64,000 nucleotides of DNA, from contig JAODTK010001332.1 of NCBI GenBank assembly GCA_026419785.1, positions 62,001 to 126,000 of the forward strand. The letters are read 5' to 3'. The notes under the pieces were generated by a model. The model was not told where the DNA came from. It made no database searches and was given only the letters and a program-made list of their open reading frames with translations. The translations under genes and the position numbers were made by a program. This stretch comes from Sclerodactyla briareus (Eukaryota > Echinodermata > Holothuroidea > Dendrochirotida > Sclerodactylidae). Shown here one piece after another: positions 48,751 through 60,647 of this stretch; positions within the stretch are counted from its first letter, which is position 1; every line of letters begins with the position of its first letter.

Positions 48751-51622
48751 GTACGTGCAGTGTAAAATTAATCGACTACCAGCATTTGTGTATATCTATA
48801 TTAGTTACTTGAAGAAGTTGTAGTACTACTACTACAGCGTAGGACGATCAATTTATGTTGTGCGAGGGACAAAAAACAAATTAAAATAGAATTGAAGAGC
48901 TTTCGCCCCTTCCTAAAACAGCACAAGGGGGTAGGCAATTTGAAAGTTATCGTCTGCGTCATGATTACCCCCACCACACATGAAGTACAGCCAAAGAGAC
49001 ATGGCATCTGCCGTGTATCTGATGAAGATGCGCCAGCTGACAATAGGTGCAGTATCCAGCAGCGATCTAGTCGAGACTGTTCTCGGTCTCGAAGTATCCT
49101 CAAATTCCCGAGTCGAGTCGAGACCGAGACCGTCATACCTATATGCGAGGCGGTCTCGGTTCGGCATATCGGCCTCGACTACCCCACCATCCTGGGATCC
49201 AGGTCTTGCACCATGGTAGATCCTTGATAGGTTTCGAGCATCTGCTCGGCAAGTATACCATAAAACAGAGAAGAGAAAAAAAAACTGTTATGTGGGTTCT
49301 CCATGATCCCACTTAGAATCGGGTCGGAGGTCATCTAAGGTCAAAAGAGTCGAAGTCTGAGAGTCGAAGTCTGAGAATCTTGGAAACACGATTGGCCTGG
49401 TCCGATCAGGTTGAAATTTTGTATGCCTCAAATACATCACCTCGGATGAAAGGTTCAAACATTGTATGTGAGTACCCCATTGAAGAGAAACTACATGATC
49501 CCTATTGTAAATTGCGTAAGCATATGAAGTTGACAATGCGCCGTCTAGTTGATCAAGTCAGAATCAGTCAAGAAATCACGAAGCGTTTATTAGTTTTTTC
49601 TAGTCCATAATTATTTATAAACATCGATGATCTATGGAATGTTGGGAACACAATCAACCATTTCATCATGTATATGTAGGAACATATTTTCCAATGCAGC
49701 CTTGAAAAAATTGTGATAAATTTCATATTTACAGTACACACGCAGGTTTAAGATTATCACAAAATTATATTTCAGATACTGGCCGTATATTTGTAAAATG
49801 GTTGGTGCTATGTGGGACTAGTCCAAGCCAGGCCGCTAGCTCCGTGAAAAGGTCAACGAAAATGAAAATTTAAATGTGAAATTATGATATCGAGCATATC
49901 AAACCCTTTTAAATTGCGTTTTCTGAGTCTTTGTTGGGCCGAGTCTGATTCGAAGAGGGGCTAGGTCAAGGTGAATACGCATTTTACACGGGTTATACAG
50001 GTTAATTTAGATTACAATTATATTGTATTGGAGGTCATAGGGATACACTGACAGTTCGACGGCTGCACGAACAGTGTGCAGAACGATTCTTCCAGTAGTA
50101 TATCTCCCTGACCAAAACTTACCAGGCAGTAAATTATTAGGTAGTCGATTAATCAGTTGATCGTTGAAAAATACTGCGTTCAAATATCAGGAAGTCGCTT
50201 ATTCTTGTTACAATGGTTATTGTTGTATATACTTAATACAAGTTATTATTTTATAAAAATGAATTTTACCCTAACCGATGACGTCACGAAGCAAGATGTG
50301 AAGGTCGCCCATGGACATCCACAGTAAATGTTGAAAATCTGCACCACGATAGCAGAAAAAAACGTTTGTTTGATTTCACAGATGATATGAATGAAAATAT
50401 TCTTCCGTATCTTATGAACATTTTTTCTTATATTCAGATCCGCTTGTTGTTGTTTTTTCGTCACTGGGTTGGTAAGAATTCATGTTTTGCAATGATTTTC
50501 AATACACAGGGTCCCCTGGTTACGCTCGTGACGTCACACGGATCAACCTTAAATTCGTTCTGAGGTTTCGACTTCCTATAAGTCACTATAAGTCACCAAA
50601 ATGCATAAGTCACCAAAAAGTCATGTTCAACATGACCATTGTACTTTAAGGCGATTCATTGGGCGCGAAATTTGTGGGGAAAAAAGTTAATTGCTGATTT
50701 CAATGGTTGAATGATTCAAAATTGTGTTACAAAGTAAAAAGGCACAAGTTACAACTTTTTCTATGTAATCATCGAAAAAAAATTCCGGGGTGATTGACCA
50801 ACTTTTCTATTTTTTGAAGATGTTATTCTCTCGATGTATTCAGATATGAAAGGACTGAATAAAGTCGAATATTCGAACAAGGTACAACCTATCAAAATGA
50901 ATGGTTGAATTGAATGAGCATTTATGCCGAGCATTTATGCTGGATACTTCCTGGACTTTCTATAGATCAGATTTGAGGGGGAAGGTGTTTATGGGTTATT
51001 TTTTGGGGCGGTCTTTCACGAATTACACTTCCAAAAGATTGACTGGGAAAAGAGAGAAAATAGGCGGCGTGGACTCACTGATTTTGGTCTTTTCCATTAT
51101 TTATTATGAATTTTAGGAGTCAGAGTAAATGTACTATTCCGCTTTATCGTAAGGTAAAAAGACATGGAACAGGCTGATATACATTAATGCAAACAGGAGG
51201 CTACAACTGTGAATGGAGGAAAAAAAAATAAATGTTCCATGAAATAGATAACTGCAAGAATGTACTAACATGTCTTCTATGTACGGGCGTCAGGGGCCGA
51301 ATGGAGGGATATAACCGCACAAAAATGGGTGAAATCATGAGACATACCTAATGTATACACAAACAATGTACTGAGGAGGTAATCTAAGACATGCATACTT
51401 CAACATGAATGGGAATGATAGACTTGTCGAAGCACACCTCATGTTTAGGCCTGTGCATGTGGGCGATAACCGGGGTATGGGGAGTTACACCAGTCGTTGT
51501 CCCGTCATGTCGGCATTCGATTATGTCGCTTCATGTCCTATCATGCAACAAGTAGTTCCCCGTGTGCATATTTGACGGTCATTGAAACACTAATATTGGG
51601 TTCAAATTTGCTGGTCCATTAG
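48751..51622 (+). other. Putative NLR intron
   Basis: Lies between the NACHT exon and the next LRR-like exon. It has degenerate GTCTCGAGACCGAG-type simple sequence (49,065-49,190) and a member of the AGGTCA repeat family (about 49,320-49,520, with 'AGGTCATCTAAGGTCAAAAG'). The rest is unassigned AT-rich DNA. Confidence 0.5.
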
Positions 51623-51828
51623 ATCCCCGTGGCGTGTCTACATCTCCAAGGTTGTTTCACCAAGTTCGATGTACTCGATGTGTGCATCGTACTCAAGTCC
51701 GATTCCCGCTTGGGTAATCTGAAGACAGTGAGGGTGCTACGTATAGAGGATACACCAGAGATGATCGAGGTCACTGGAGACGAGCTGCTGGGATTACTCC
51801 AAACATGTGAGGGGCTGGAGGAGATCAC
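51623..51828 (+). CDS. NLR LRR-like exon (206 nt)
   Basis: Follows acceptor GGTCCATTAG and ends at ATCAC|GTAATA. It is open throughout and reads 'IPVACLHLQGCFTKFDVLD', 'LKSDSRLGNLKTVRVLRIED' and 'VTGDELLGLLQTCEGLEEIT', a leucine-rich-repeat-like pattern (LxxLxxLxI...LLxLL). It ends in phase 2, which matches the exon at 53,844. Its start does not match the phase at the end of the NACHT exon, so either that junction is damaged or an exon is missing. It resembles the exon at 60,455 in layout (LK..L..L.I.ST..., then a helix), which suggests repeat-unit duplication within the gene. Ligand-sensing is the usual LRR role in NLRs. Specificity is unknown. Confidence 0.7.
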
Positions 51829-52641
51829 GTAATAATGTATTTCCTTCGTAAATACTATCTGGACAATTACTATGAATGACACTCCGATATTGATCGGACA
51901 AATACTGTCTGGAATTCAGTAATTTATAGATTCCAGTAACTATGCTTAGGTTAGCAACACAAAGCACGGGACGCTCGTGCGGGGTAGTTATACTACCATG
52001 TTTTTTTTTTATTTTTATAGAAATGACCTGCCCAATAGAAACAATATGGAACATCTCACAATTATCACAACACTATACCCTACTATATATGTAGAATCAG
52101 GTGATAAGTTACAACTGCAGTTTTGTTCGTGAGTGTGTTTGTATGTTATGTGTGTGTCTGTTTATTATTAGTGGGCATTTGACACACGTGTCAAATAAAA
52201 ATCTACCTATCAGTAGTAGGCTATGAGCCGTGACATGTTGAAAATAATAATGTATAAATATTATCATCCAGAATTCGGACGTATAGCTTTTCCAATTGAA
52301 CACGTTTTGTAACGGTCTGTGAGACACCCCTAAATATTTGTTACCACTAGGAACACATGAATTAATTACCAACTGCATTATAGTTTGTCGGGGGCAATGA
52401 ACCATATTCCCTTGCAGGCAAGGTTATGTTATAAAGTTCACAACGCAATGCTGTCCATATTTACCACACTTTTACCCAGACAAAACAGGATTGAACTATT
52501 GCGTGAGAGGCCATTCAACACACCACATTGCTACTAATATGGGAGGGAGTATGTTTCAGATTTTACCCTGATCAAATTCCTCCATAACGACTTGCCTCCA
52601 CATTTACGTGTACAACTAATGGTGTTCATTATTACTAGCAG

Positions 52642-52909
52642 GTGATCACATCGGCTAGTAAAAAAAAGAGTGGAAACAGTGATATTTCACTGTATTACTT
52701 CATTCCAACAGACAGTACGATAATACGGGACCATGCAGGGATGAGAAAAAATGCGGAAAAAATAATCGAACGAGCCTTCCACTTGGTGGCCAGTAATATG
52801 ACATGCATTTCTTTAAAACGAATAGATTCATATAGCCCGTTTTTAAGCATGCTTACTACAGGTACGGGCAAACTCCAGAACGTGAATTTTATTTGGTTTC
52901 GCTTGCAAC
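52642..52909 (+). CDS. Possible alternative or extra LRR-like exon (268 nt)
   Basis: Bounded by acceptor TTATTACTAGCAG and the strong donor CAAC|GTAAGTAG. Open over 89 codons with 'SDISLYYFIPTDSTIIRDHA', 'EKIIERAFHLVASNMTCISL' and 'GKLQNVNFIWFRLQ', which has a loosely leucine-rich character. It begins in phase 0 and ends in phase 1, so it cannot sit between the exons at 51,623 and 53,844, which are themselves phase-compatible. It may be an alternative exon, an exon of a duplicated unit, or a relic. Confidence 0.5.
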
Positions 52910-53389
52910 GTAAGTAGATGTTTGTTTCAATATATATTTAGAAGCAAAAACGAAGATGTCCTGCTGTGATTAAAAAAGGCACTAATAATGAGCAATTGCA
53001 TGTCGTCGCCAAAAACATAGTATAACCGAACTACTGTACTGACATATTGATAGTGACCGTATACATCATTGCCGTGTCGAATTGCGTTTCCGTCGTCACG
53101 TCATCTCGCAGACATCGCCGCCGCGTTTCCGCTAGTTGCCACCAGACACATCCCCCTAAATCTCTATAATAGTTTATATTGCGGCCTCTGTCAACAACAT
53201 ACTGGATATACGGCTTCACCCCGATATCGCCGATTTTCTATATTTTCCCACAAATGCTAATTTCAGATTTTTGACATTAATTCGTCGAGTGTGCTAATGC
53301 GAAATGTTATACCATGTCTTCGAACAGCTCACAATTAGGGGGAAAATACTCAACTGGCCAGGTATTAAAATTAAGATTATGAGACGTCA

Positions 53390-53523
53390 CACTGTAAAAC
53401 CCAAGCATTGGGATAACTTGATACATCTGATGTAACTTGCTGCATGGGAATTTCTCCAGGTTCAAGGCAGCAAGTTACCTCAGATATGTTTCAAGTTACC
53501 CCGATGCGTCGGGTTTTACAGTG
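53390..53523. mobile_element. MITE with ~55 bp terminal inverted repeats
   Basis: Starts CACTGTAAAACCC and ends GGGTTTTACAGTG. The arms pair for about 55 bases each: 'AACTTGATACATCTGATGTA' on the left corresponds to the complement of 'ACCTCAGATATGTTTCAAGT' on the right. 'CTTGCTGC' and 'GCAGCAAG' lie near the centre. Total length is about 134 bp with a short loop. The target-site duplication is not clear. It lies inside a putative intron of the NLR locus. Confidence 0.85.
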
Positions 53524-53843
53524 CAGCTGATACTAGAATTCCTCCCAATCAGACGGGATTTTCGAACAGAGCTCGGATGTATTAAAATGAAAAGGATATG
53601 CAATCGCTCACTTAAATGCTTTTTTATACCTTATTGACACATCAACATGTAGCTTACAATGACACCAAAGTTGGAAACGGTACTTGACTTCCTTCCAGTA
53701 GTCTCTCAAGACAAACTGAGAACCGCAAACCAGTTGTATTTCACCCCCAGTCTCACAGGGCTTGGAAACAGCATACTGAACGCAGAGTTCACAGACTGAT
53801 TCAAGCGGCCTCCTTATTCGATAATTGTGTTATCTGCTTACAG

Positions 53844-53926
53844 ATTTGCAAGCAGGTCCTTCCTATTACCACTATCCATATCGGCAGAGATGATCCCACG
53901 AACTTTGAAGACGAGGAACATCAAGG
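53844..53926 (+). CDS. NLR LRR-like exon (83 nt)
   Basis: Acceptor TATCTGCTTACAG, donor CAAGG|GTATGT. Reads 'FASRSFLLPLSISAEMIPRT' and then 'LKTRNIK'. The first base completes the threonine codon left by the 51,623-51,828 exon (AC|A), and the last G is left over for the next exon at 56,940. It is about the size of one LRR unit (28 residues). No lesions. Confidence 0.7.
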
Positions 53927-55327
53927 GTATGTATTGTTTGAATTTGTTTCAAAGTCACACTTACACTCTGGTCCCGGAGTCTGATGCATCCGCACCTTTT
54001 AATTTTTTTATTTTATTTTATGAATGGGCCGTAAATAGGTTAGTCAACTCGTGGGGTGGAATGTTGGCAGGGGTACCCACATTTCTTACGTAACGGTTTA
54101 TTGAGCATCCACTTTCCTCCGCAGTTTCTGCAAAATCAATTATTCTCTCGATCTTCCCTGAATACAGGAGACATAATACAGGGGACTACGCGCCGATATA
54201 TCGAAACGTTCAGGATTGGTTTCTTTCAACTGATTTTTCAGTTTGTGTCGATTAAACAGTGAAATCGAGCATAACAATACGTTCGTCACTCAGAGGCGTG
54301 CTCCAATATGTTGTGCTGAGCAAGACTCGCCCATTTGAACTCTTTACAAACAAGTATTATATCCATCCAAAGTAGAAACTGCAGACCAGATTGATATATG
54401 TGTTGATCTGACGTTGAACAGCGTCGAATGATCTTATTGATCGTTGTGGTGCGACTGTGAGTTGTTGCAATAACCCTCCTCTTGTTGGACAGTATTTACA
54501 CCATATAGATGGCGATACGAACCTGAATGTGAGGTCTTGAACGATATATTGATCACAAACCTTCCTTCACACGACAGAACGCAGAAGTTGTCTATGATAT
54601 TCTGACGTGTACGCCTATATTACATGTATTTTGGTTCTAACAACTAAAATTGTTGACATCACTGCTTTCGCTGTCAAAAATGGGGGTACCCTTGTTACAC
54701 AGTAACTGAGTATTGGATATAAAGCTGGAGTTAACTTCATAGTAATACTTGACCTGTTCTGCACATCTACTCGCTGTTACATAACATCACAATTTTCCTC
54801 GTATGGTCTCGGGCATGGCTGAAGGGTTACGAAACAGCTAGTCATGTTCTAGCCAAATTTGACACTTGCTAATTCAGTGTGGTTACAGAGACGAAGTAGA
54901 GGATTTCGGTTCTTCCCTGGAACAAAGAATGCACCGGTACCTTAACACAAACCATGTCTTAACACGAACCATGTTACAACCTAAACAAATGTGCTTATGT
55001 ATACCGTCTGGCTGGCTTCATGGCGTCGGTTTGCTCCTATTTGCTGCTTCTATTTTTCCATACTGTTGTATACTTTGGATGCTGCGTTTAATTTGCAACT
55101 TGATATATTGAATTCAGTGGTTTACCCCAGGTAACTGCAACTCCCAACAGCAATCACTCAATAGGTTGCTAATAATTTACCATTGATGATACTTTCTGCC
55201 ATCATCCTGCCTGTCCGAATGCCCGCTAGCGTTTGATGCCCGCGTTCGGTTTTTCTGCACTCTACAACATGGCAGGAAGTAGATAATACGATGCTAATCA
55301 GTTCAGTTTTTAGTAATAAAAGGAAGA
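53927..55327 (+). other. Putative NLR intron, first part
   Basis: Unassigned, mostly AT-rich. A frame from 54,866 after 'GTGGTTACAG' (in another phase 'DEVEDFGSSLEQRMHRYLNT') has an acceptor-like start, but no donor or similarity was found. Confidence 0.4.
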
Positions 55328-55690
55328 GTGTCAAAGGGAGATTGCTACCGCACTCCCTCACTCATGGGAACACATGCCGGGAAGGCACCTGCCGCATTCC
55401 ACCCGCCACTTCCAACCGCTCGGTCTCCTCCCGGCGAGCAACCAGGCACGGGCCTGGCCCAACCCCCCTCCCTCAACTCCCTGAGGTACCCTCGAAGCAT
55501 CGCCAACCATGAGCTACGTGGCGTCCTGCCGGTCAGCTCCAGCCCACGGGTTCCCATTCACACAGGACACAGTAGGCGGGATCGTCTGCCGGGAAGTGCG
55601 CCATACGCTGAAAAAACGCAATTGGCCATCGCGAATCAGGCAGCAACCCTTCACCATCGGCGCCTCCCCGAGAACACTGACATTATATAC
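55328..55690 (+). other. GC-rich island, possibly a tyrosine-recombinase fragment
   Basis: An abrupt block of about 350 bases is clearly more GC-rich than its surroundings. It is open in several frames, the longest being 138 codons from 55,328. One frame has 'SPRVPIHTGHSRRDRL'. Another has 'VCREVRHTLKKRNWPSRIRQ' followed by 'PFTIGAS', which loosely recalls the HSFRIGAAT core of DIRS-type tyrosine recombinases with the middle deleted. The resemblance is weak and needs a search. A decayed mobile-element fragment is my preferred reading. Confidence 0.3.
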
Positions 55691-55899
55691 GTTCATAAAC
55701 TTATGTTGAACGTATATAGATTTATCGAATACATTGTAGAATGATGTACAACGAATATGGGAAGAGGTTGTTTCATATATGTGATATTTTTTAATGTTGC
55801 ATTATGAAACTGTTGTTTGCTGTTAACCGCCTCACATTTCCCTGACATTTCGAAATCAAAGTCAGGAAAAGCTGATGAGCACGATACTTGGCGACGGAA

Positions 55900-56700
55900 C
55901 GATTTAGAGAGCTCATACTTGACATGAGAAGTTGTTATGTGGGATAGACTACCCCTATTGTTTGCTAAGGACCAAGGTCATCAAAAGTCAACAGGGTTCA
56001 GAAGTTTGAAAGCCTGTGAGCACTACAACTGTGCAGCGATGATGTGGAGAGCTCATCTTTGACACAAATGGTTGCTATGAGTAGATGATCCCTATTGTTT
56101 TGCGGTGAAGTTCGAAGTCACGTCAGAGGTCAATATCTGAAAAGATCGTGAGCATAACAACTGAGCTAATAAACAATACAAATAACTCGTACTCGGCGTA
56201 AAGGTTTGCAACGTAGTGTTGATTACCCCTATTTTGGTGGAATTAGGATCATGGTCGCAAAAAGCCCACAGAGATCGAATTCTGAAAAGCTTGTGAACGA
56301 ACTAACTTCATAGCAAAATGATATAAGTAGCCCATACTTGGCATAAAGGGTCGTCATGTAGAGTTGACTGTCCCGTCAGGTCGGTTTCAGGTCCAAGGTA
56401 ATGTGAAGTCAACTAAAGTCAAAGCAAAAACTGATGAGCGAGATAACTGTGCAAGCAAGGAAATTATGCAGGGAGGTCGTACGGGGTCAGGTCCAAGGTC
56501 ACGAGAGGTCACCAGGTGCCAAAGTCTGAATAGTCGGTTAGCATGATAACTGTTCAACGAAATTATATAGTGCGCCTATACTTGACACGAAGGGATGCCA
56601 TTTGGAGTTGATGTTTCCTATCATTTTGGAGTCATGTCGGAAGCCATCTATAGTCACTGTCCCATTATGGAGGCATGGACTAAAGGGAAATATGGTCGTC
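55900..56700 (+). repeat. Array of ~140 bp repeats (AGGTCA family)
   Basis: Five units recur around 'GCTCATACTTGACA...AAGGGTTGTCATGT...GTTGAT..CCCTATTGTTTT', starting near 55,911, 56,051, 56,186, 56,329 and 56,571. Each is followed by 'GGTC.AAGGTCA...AGTCTGAAAA...GTGAGCA.GATAACT'. AGGTCA-CGAG-AGGTCA is at 56,496-56,511. The same family occurs at 62.05-62.96 kb and once near 49.3 kb. Confidence 0.8.
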
Positions 56701-56939
56701 GGCAAAAATCACTGAGCGTTCTGGTTCTTGCTAAAGTTGACAACAGCTGCATACACATATCAACGATGTTCATACCTGACCATTCCTTTATCAGGACATT
56801 TTCGTATATCAATATTCTTATGGATGAAACGTTGGTTTACACTTTTGACTGTCATCGATTCTTTTCAATTGACATCAGGCTATAGTTCTACTTTCAATGG
56901 CACTTACGTTTCTGTTTACTGCCCTTTCTTTTCTTTCAG

Positions 56940-57004
56940 TTCATTATGACCGTGGACATGGTCTGGTTTACCGATTCAGTTTGAAGATGGCAGATGGATG
57001 GTTC
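56940..57004 (+). CDS. Probable small NLR exon (65 nt)
   Basis: Follows a very strong acceptor, CCCTTTCTTTTCTTTCAG. Its first two bases complete the codon begun by the G at the end of the 53,844-53,926 exon. It then reads 'HYDRGHGLVYRFSLKMADGW' and F. The donor is only fair (TTC|GTATTA). The frame would hit a stop 15 bases later if not spliced. The exit phase is 0, which fits the exon at 58,993. Assignment rests on acceptor quality and phase, not on a known domain. Confidence 0.5.
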
Positions 57005-58992
57005 GTATTAAACTAACAAGAATTATCGCATTATTTAGAGAGTCGTTACCATATACATTTTTCTGAGAGTCATACGGATACCGTTTCTAAACAATCATCG
57101 CATCCGCACATGATCCACACATGACCCGGATCGACATAGACTGGGAATGGATGTTGATGGCCATCCCATTCAATGCGCGTAAGATGCATAGATATGCACT
57201 ATTCTTTACACATCGCTAGTTCGGGTCACGCAACAGTGCGGTGTGTCACAGTATTTGTTACTGAAATATTCTCAAATTGCAGCAATGTTGAATCAATCCC
57301 ATCTGGAGCGGTAGGGAAACACTGTGGATATGCATTTTTCAACTAGACAAGAGTGGTAGTTTGTTTGGCATTCATGTAACACTCCTTTTGCCTCGGCTGA
57401 TTGGGTGAGCATTTGCTGAAAATCAGTACAACTCATAAAGGGACGTGGTCTATGTAGGTAATTTGTGCATAATGTGCGACCCCGCTGTTGGCGGGTTCAC
57501 GACGGAGCATTTTTGGAGAGATTGAAAATTGGTACTGAAGTTTGTCAATTACCCTTTTCAGTTCTTTGCTGGTCTTCTCAGTTCTTGTACTGCAGCGGAA
57601 CCGGTGATTGCCGGACGGGATACTAGCGGATTACAGCACCTGGCATACTATACGAGACTAACAACTGCAAAATGCTCTAGGCATTGTTTATATATCTATA
57701 CAGAGCGTTAGTTAAAATGATGCCCCCCCCCCCCCCTCGTGCCAAGACGCGAGTAAATCATGTGAAATGTTCACGAACCTGTAAATATGAATCGCGAACT
57801 AAACTGAAATATAACTGTAAACGTCTCCTATCGCGAGCTACGCTCAACCTAGTACTAAACTCGATGATTTAGCGACGACGAAAATCGAGGAACACTCGCA
57901 GTATATTCAGTGTTGACAACTCCTTGAAAAGACGCGCATATGCCCGACGTGCCTAGTAAACATAAACACCCCTGCATGGGCGATACTAGTAACTGGCAGC
58001 CGAATATATGAGAGAGTACATTACGCATAAGAATGGAGCCGTTATACTCTCTCCACATGGGGGTCCATGACAGAATAGACAATGGGGGGACAAAAGATTT
58101 TCATAAACCTTTGTTCAAGTTCAAGAGTTTTCCCGGGCATTTGTATTTTCAAAGCCCGTAGATCACGTGCCATAATAACGTTCATCTTTTCACTTACCAA
58201 TCTGGAAAATTATCATTTTATCAACTATATAGATACAGTACCCACATTTGAAATGAGCTATTACAAATGCAGGTAATGCCAAACACATCAATTGCTAGTT
58301 CACCGGAAACGTGGTGATAACAATTTATGGCCTTCCCATTTTATTCATCTTCCCGTGATAAGGATATAATGTAAATGGTTACACTTATATACCCCGCTCT
58401 CGAATCGCAGCGGGTTTTTTATGCTTTCACCGCATGAGTAGCAGTGTAGCATATACAAAGATACAAAGATATTCCGAATCATACAGCAGGTCCGAATTTG
58501 TCTCTTGGTTGGAATACATCGAAGCCATAACACGATGTAAAACTATTTTGATCATGCGTGAAAATTCTCAGAAACATTCAGGACAACAATGTGTTGCCTC
58601 ATGACTGAACAATTATACAAGTCTCGAAGTGGACTGACGTGATAGGTTTGACACAATCCTGTCATGTTTGTGCCCTGAACTATTTGGTAGCTATGTCAAG
58701 CGGCGGTTCTCTTTCGACAGGGTTACTGTTTGCTGACGTTATTTACGCCACCATTTTTATATGGAGAATATGAATGTAGAGACTATTATCACTCCTGCAA
58801 TACGAAACAGCCACACACATTAATCTTCAGCATACTGCAATGATATACACTGATAATTGTGATACTAATCATTGCATAATATACATATGTAGTCACCATT
58901 AGTAATCTTAAGTTTGTTGACGTCAATGGACATCTTCCCAGCTGTGTGAATATACCATTGCACGCTTACTGATATGTCCATTGCCACTACAG
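57005..58992 (+). other. Putative NLR intron
   Basis: Unassigned sequence with a C14 tract near 57,722. The small frames are not supported. A hairpin followed by T6 near 58,394-58,422 is noted and rejected as a terminator. Confidence 0.45.
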
Positions 58993-59103
58993 GTGCACGG
59001 CTCTAGTACTGATCAATCATTAATGATCTGGATGCACCATAATGACCTCCAGCTATATCAGGAGTGGCAAGCACATGAACTGAAGATTGCAGCAGAGGCT
59101 GGT
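58993..59103 (+). CDS. NLR-locus exon (111 nt)
   Basis: Acceptor CATTGCCACTACAG, donor GGT|GTGAGT. Exactly 37 open codons, phase 0 in and out: 'VHGSSTDQSLMIWMHHNDL' and 'QLYQEWQAHELKIAAEAG'. Likely a linker or helical part preceding the LRR unit at 60,455, with which it joins in frame. No known domain was recognised for the segment itself. Confidence 0.6.
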
Positions 59104-60454
59104 GTGAGTATATTAACACATACATTGACATACAGTGGCAATGTCGCAACGTGTTCTCAAAACAGAAAAACATGGCGACTGCCTAGGAGAGTTTTGTCGT
59201 TTAGGTTCTGCTTCATATCCAGAGGGAGGAAGACGTCACAGACATACTGTAGGGGATAACAATGAAGAAGATGTCAACTGCTTTGAAACTTGGAAACAAT
59301 TGGACTAAGAGAGCTGACACAGTCGCATTATGGTTTTGTGTAAATGATAATTATATCTCATGGGTATGACGAGTGACAGCGTATTTACCTTGAAAAGCGC
59401 CCAACAGAAAACCTGAAGTACAAATTTGGGCGAACGTCACTGATGTAAAGAGGGTCACAGACCGCCCCTAGGTGCTACATATAGGTCCTCATAACTTAAA
59501 ATAACCGCACACCGGCCCGATTCGACCAATGTTCAGTTTGATCCAAGTCGGGTCGGGCCGGCGTGCTGCAAAATTTGTTTTATTCTAAACTCATTCCAGA
59601 CTGGTTTTAACGAGTTTTAACAAGCTTTGTGATATCAAACATTTGTGATACTGGTTTTACAGTTTTGACTGGGTTTGGTCTTGTCTCGGTCGGGTCGAGC
59701 TGGTGTGCGTGTAACATCGAATTCGTCCGCGACCAAACGTTTATCACAGCCAATGATAACGTCGTTCATTCAACCAATCAGATTATCTTAGTGTTGGCAA
59801 TGGTGGCCCGCCCTAGTGTCCGAGGAAAGGATCGATCCTCTCTAGCCTACGAGCGTATTGGCAAAACGGGACCACCCCTTGATTATGAGTTATAGGGCTT
59901 ATAGTAATAACATCATTGAAGGAAAAGCTTACATCGAGCTTGGAAAAACATTACAATGTGATGGTAGAAATTAAACGTCGACACTTCGAAAGTTTAATTG
60001 CAAGGTTTCGGTGACGTTATCGTTACCTCGATATAGTATTGAAACACATACTGCACGTTCCCACTGTACTATCAGTATTGAGCTGTGGAGTTCATCTCTT
60101 TCTTTTGTTCCTCACGTTCTCCGTATTGTAAAGGACATACGGACTAATGCAAATGATGCTGTTTTATATCTCGCTGATTCATTTTGCATTGGTTATATTT
60201 ATTCCATGTACCATTGCTCTCCCCATGAACGGTATTCTAAGTAACCAACTAGTGTTGATCATCTGTGTTATTGATCCCGTGTGACTCATTGGGAGGTGTC
60301 ACATGGCGAATCGGCAATATTTGAATCCTGACAAAGTGTGCTAAATCCTTCGATTCCCTCTACTATGTTTCTATTTTTTTTAATATAGTATGGAAAAACA
60401 AGCGATAAAGAGAAACAGTTTAATACATTCTGCAACTGTTGTATTTTCCACCAG
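59104..60454 (+). other. Putative NLR intron with GC hairpins
   Basis: A strong hairpin lies at 59,507-59,567 (left arm GCACACCGGCCCGATTCGAC, right arm its near complement). A third copy of the arm in inverted orientation is at about 59,687-59,709. The 88-codon frame at 59,629 overlaps this and is unsupported. Confidence 0.55.
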
Positions 60455-60647
60455 GAAACAATCAAAGAGCTGATCCTGGATGGCTCACTCAGCACTGTTG
60501 CTGATGACACACAGATAATCACTCTTACATCAGGCTGCACCATACCTGTACTCAAGACGTTACGGAAACTGACAATACGCTCCACTGACATCAACCTTGA
60601 TATGTTTGTCAGGATACTCTCATATGCAAAGAATGCACAGAGCTGGA
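60455..60647 (+). CDS. NLR LRR-like exon (193 nt)
   Basis: Acceptor TTGTATTTTCCACCAG, donor TGGA|GTAAGT. Open for 64 codons plus one base: 'ETIKELILDGSLSTVADDTQ', 'IITLTSGCTIPVLKTLRKLT' and 'INLDMFVRILSYAKNAQSW'. The layout parallels the 51,623 exon: a strand ending in LK, a leucine-rich strand, then an acidic or polar turn and a helix. It joins the 58,993 exon in phase 0 and leaves phase 1 for a following exon. The opposite-strand 152-codon frame here is a shadow. Confidence 0.72.

Noticed and set aside
55328-55744. 138-codon frame as an intact gene
   Set aside because: Several frames are open at once because the block is GC-rich and low in TAA/TGA words. No start context or splice signals were found. 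Kept only as a possible mobile-element fragment.
58394-58422. Hairpin followed by a T run, like a rho-independent terminator
   Set aside because: The window is eukaryotic, so the pattern has no such role here and is probably chance.
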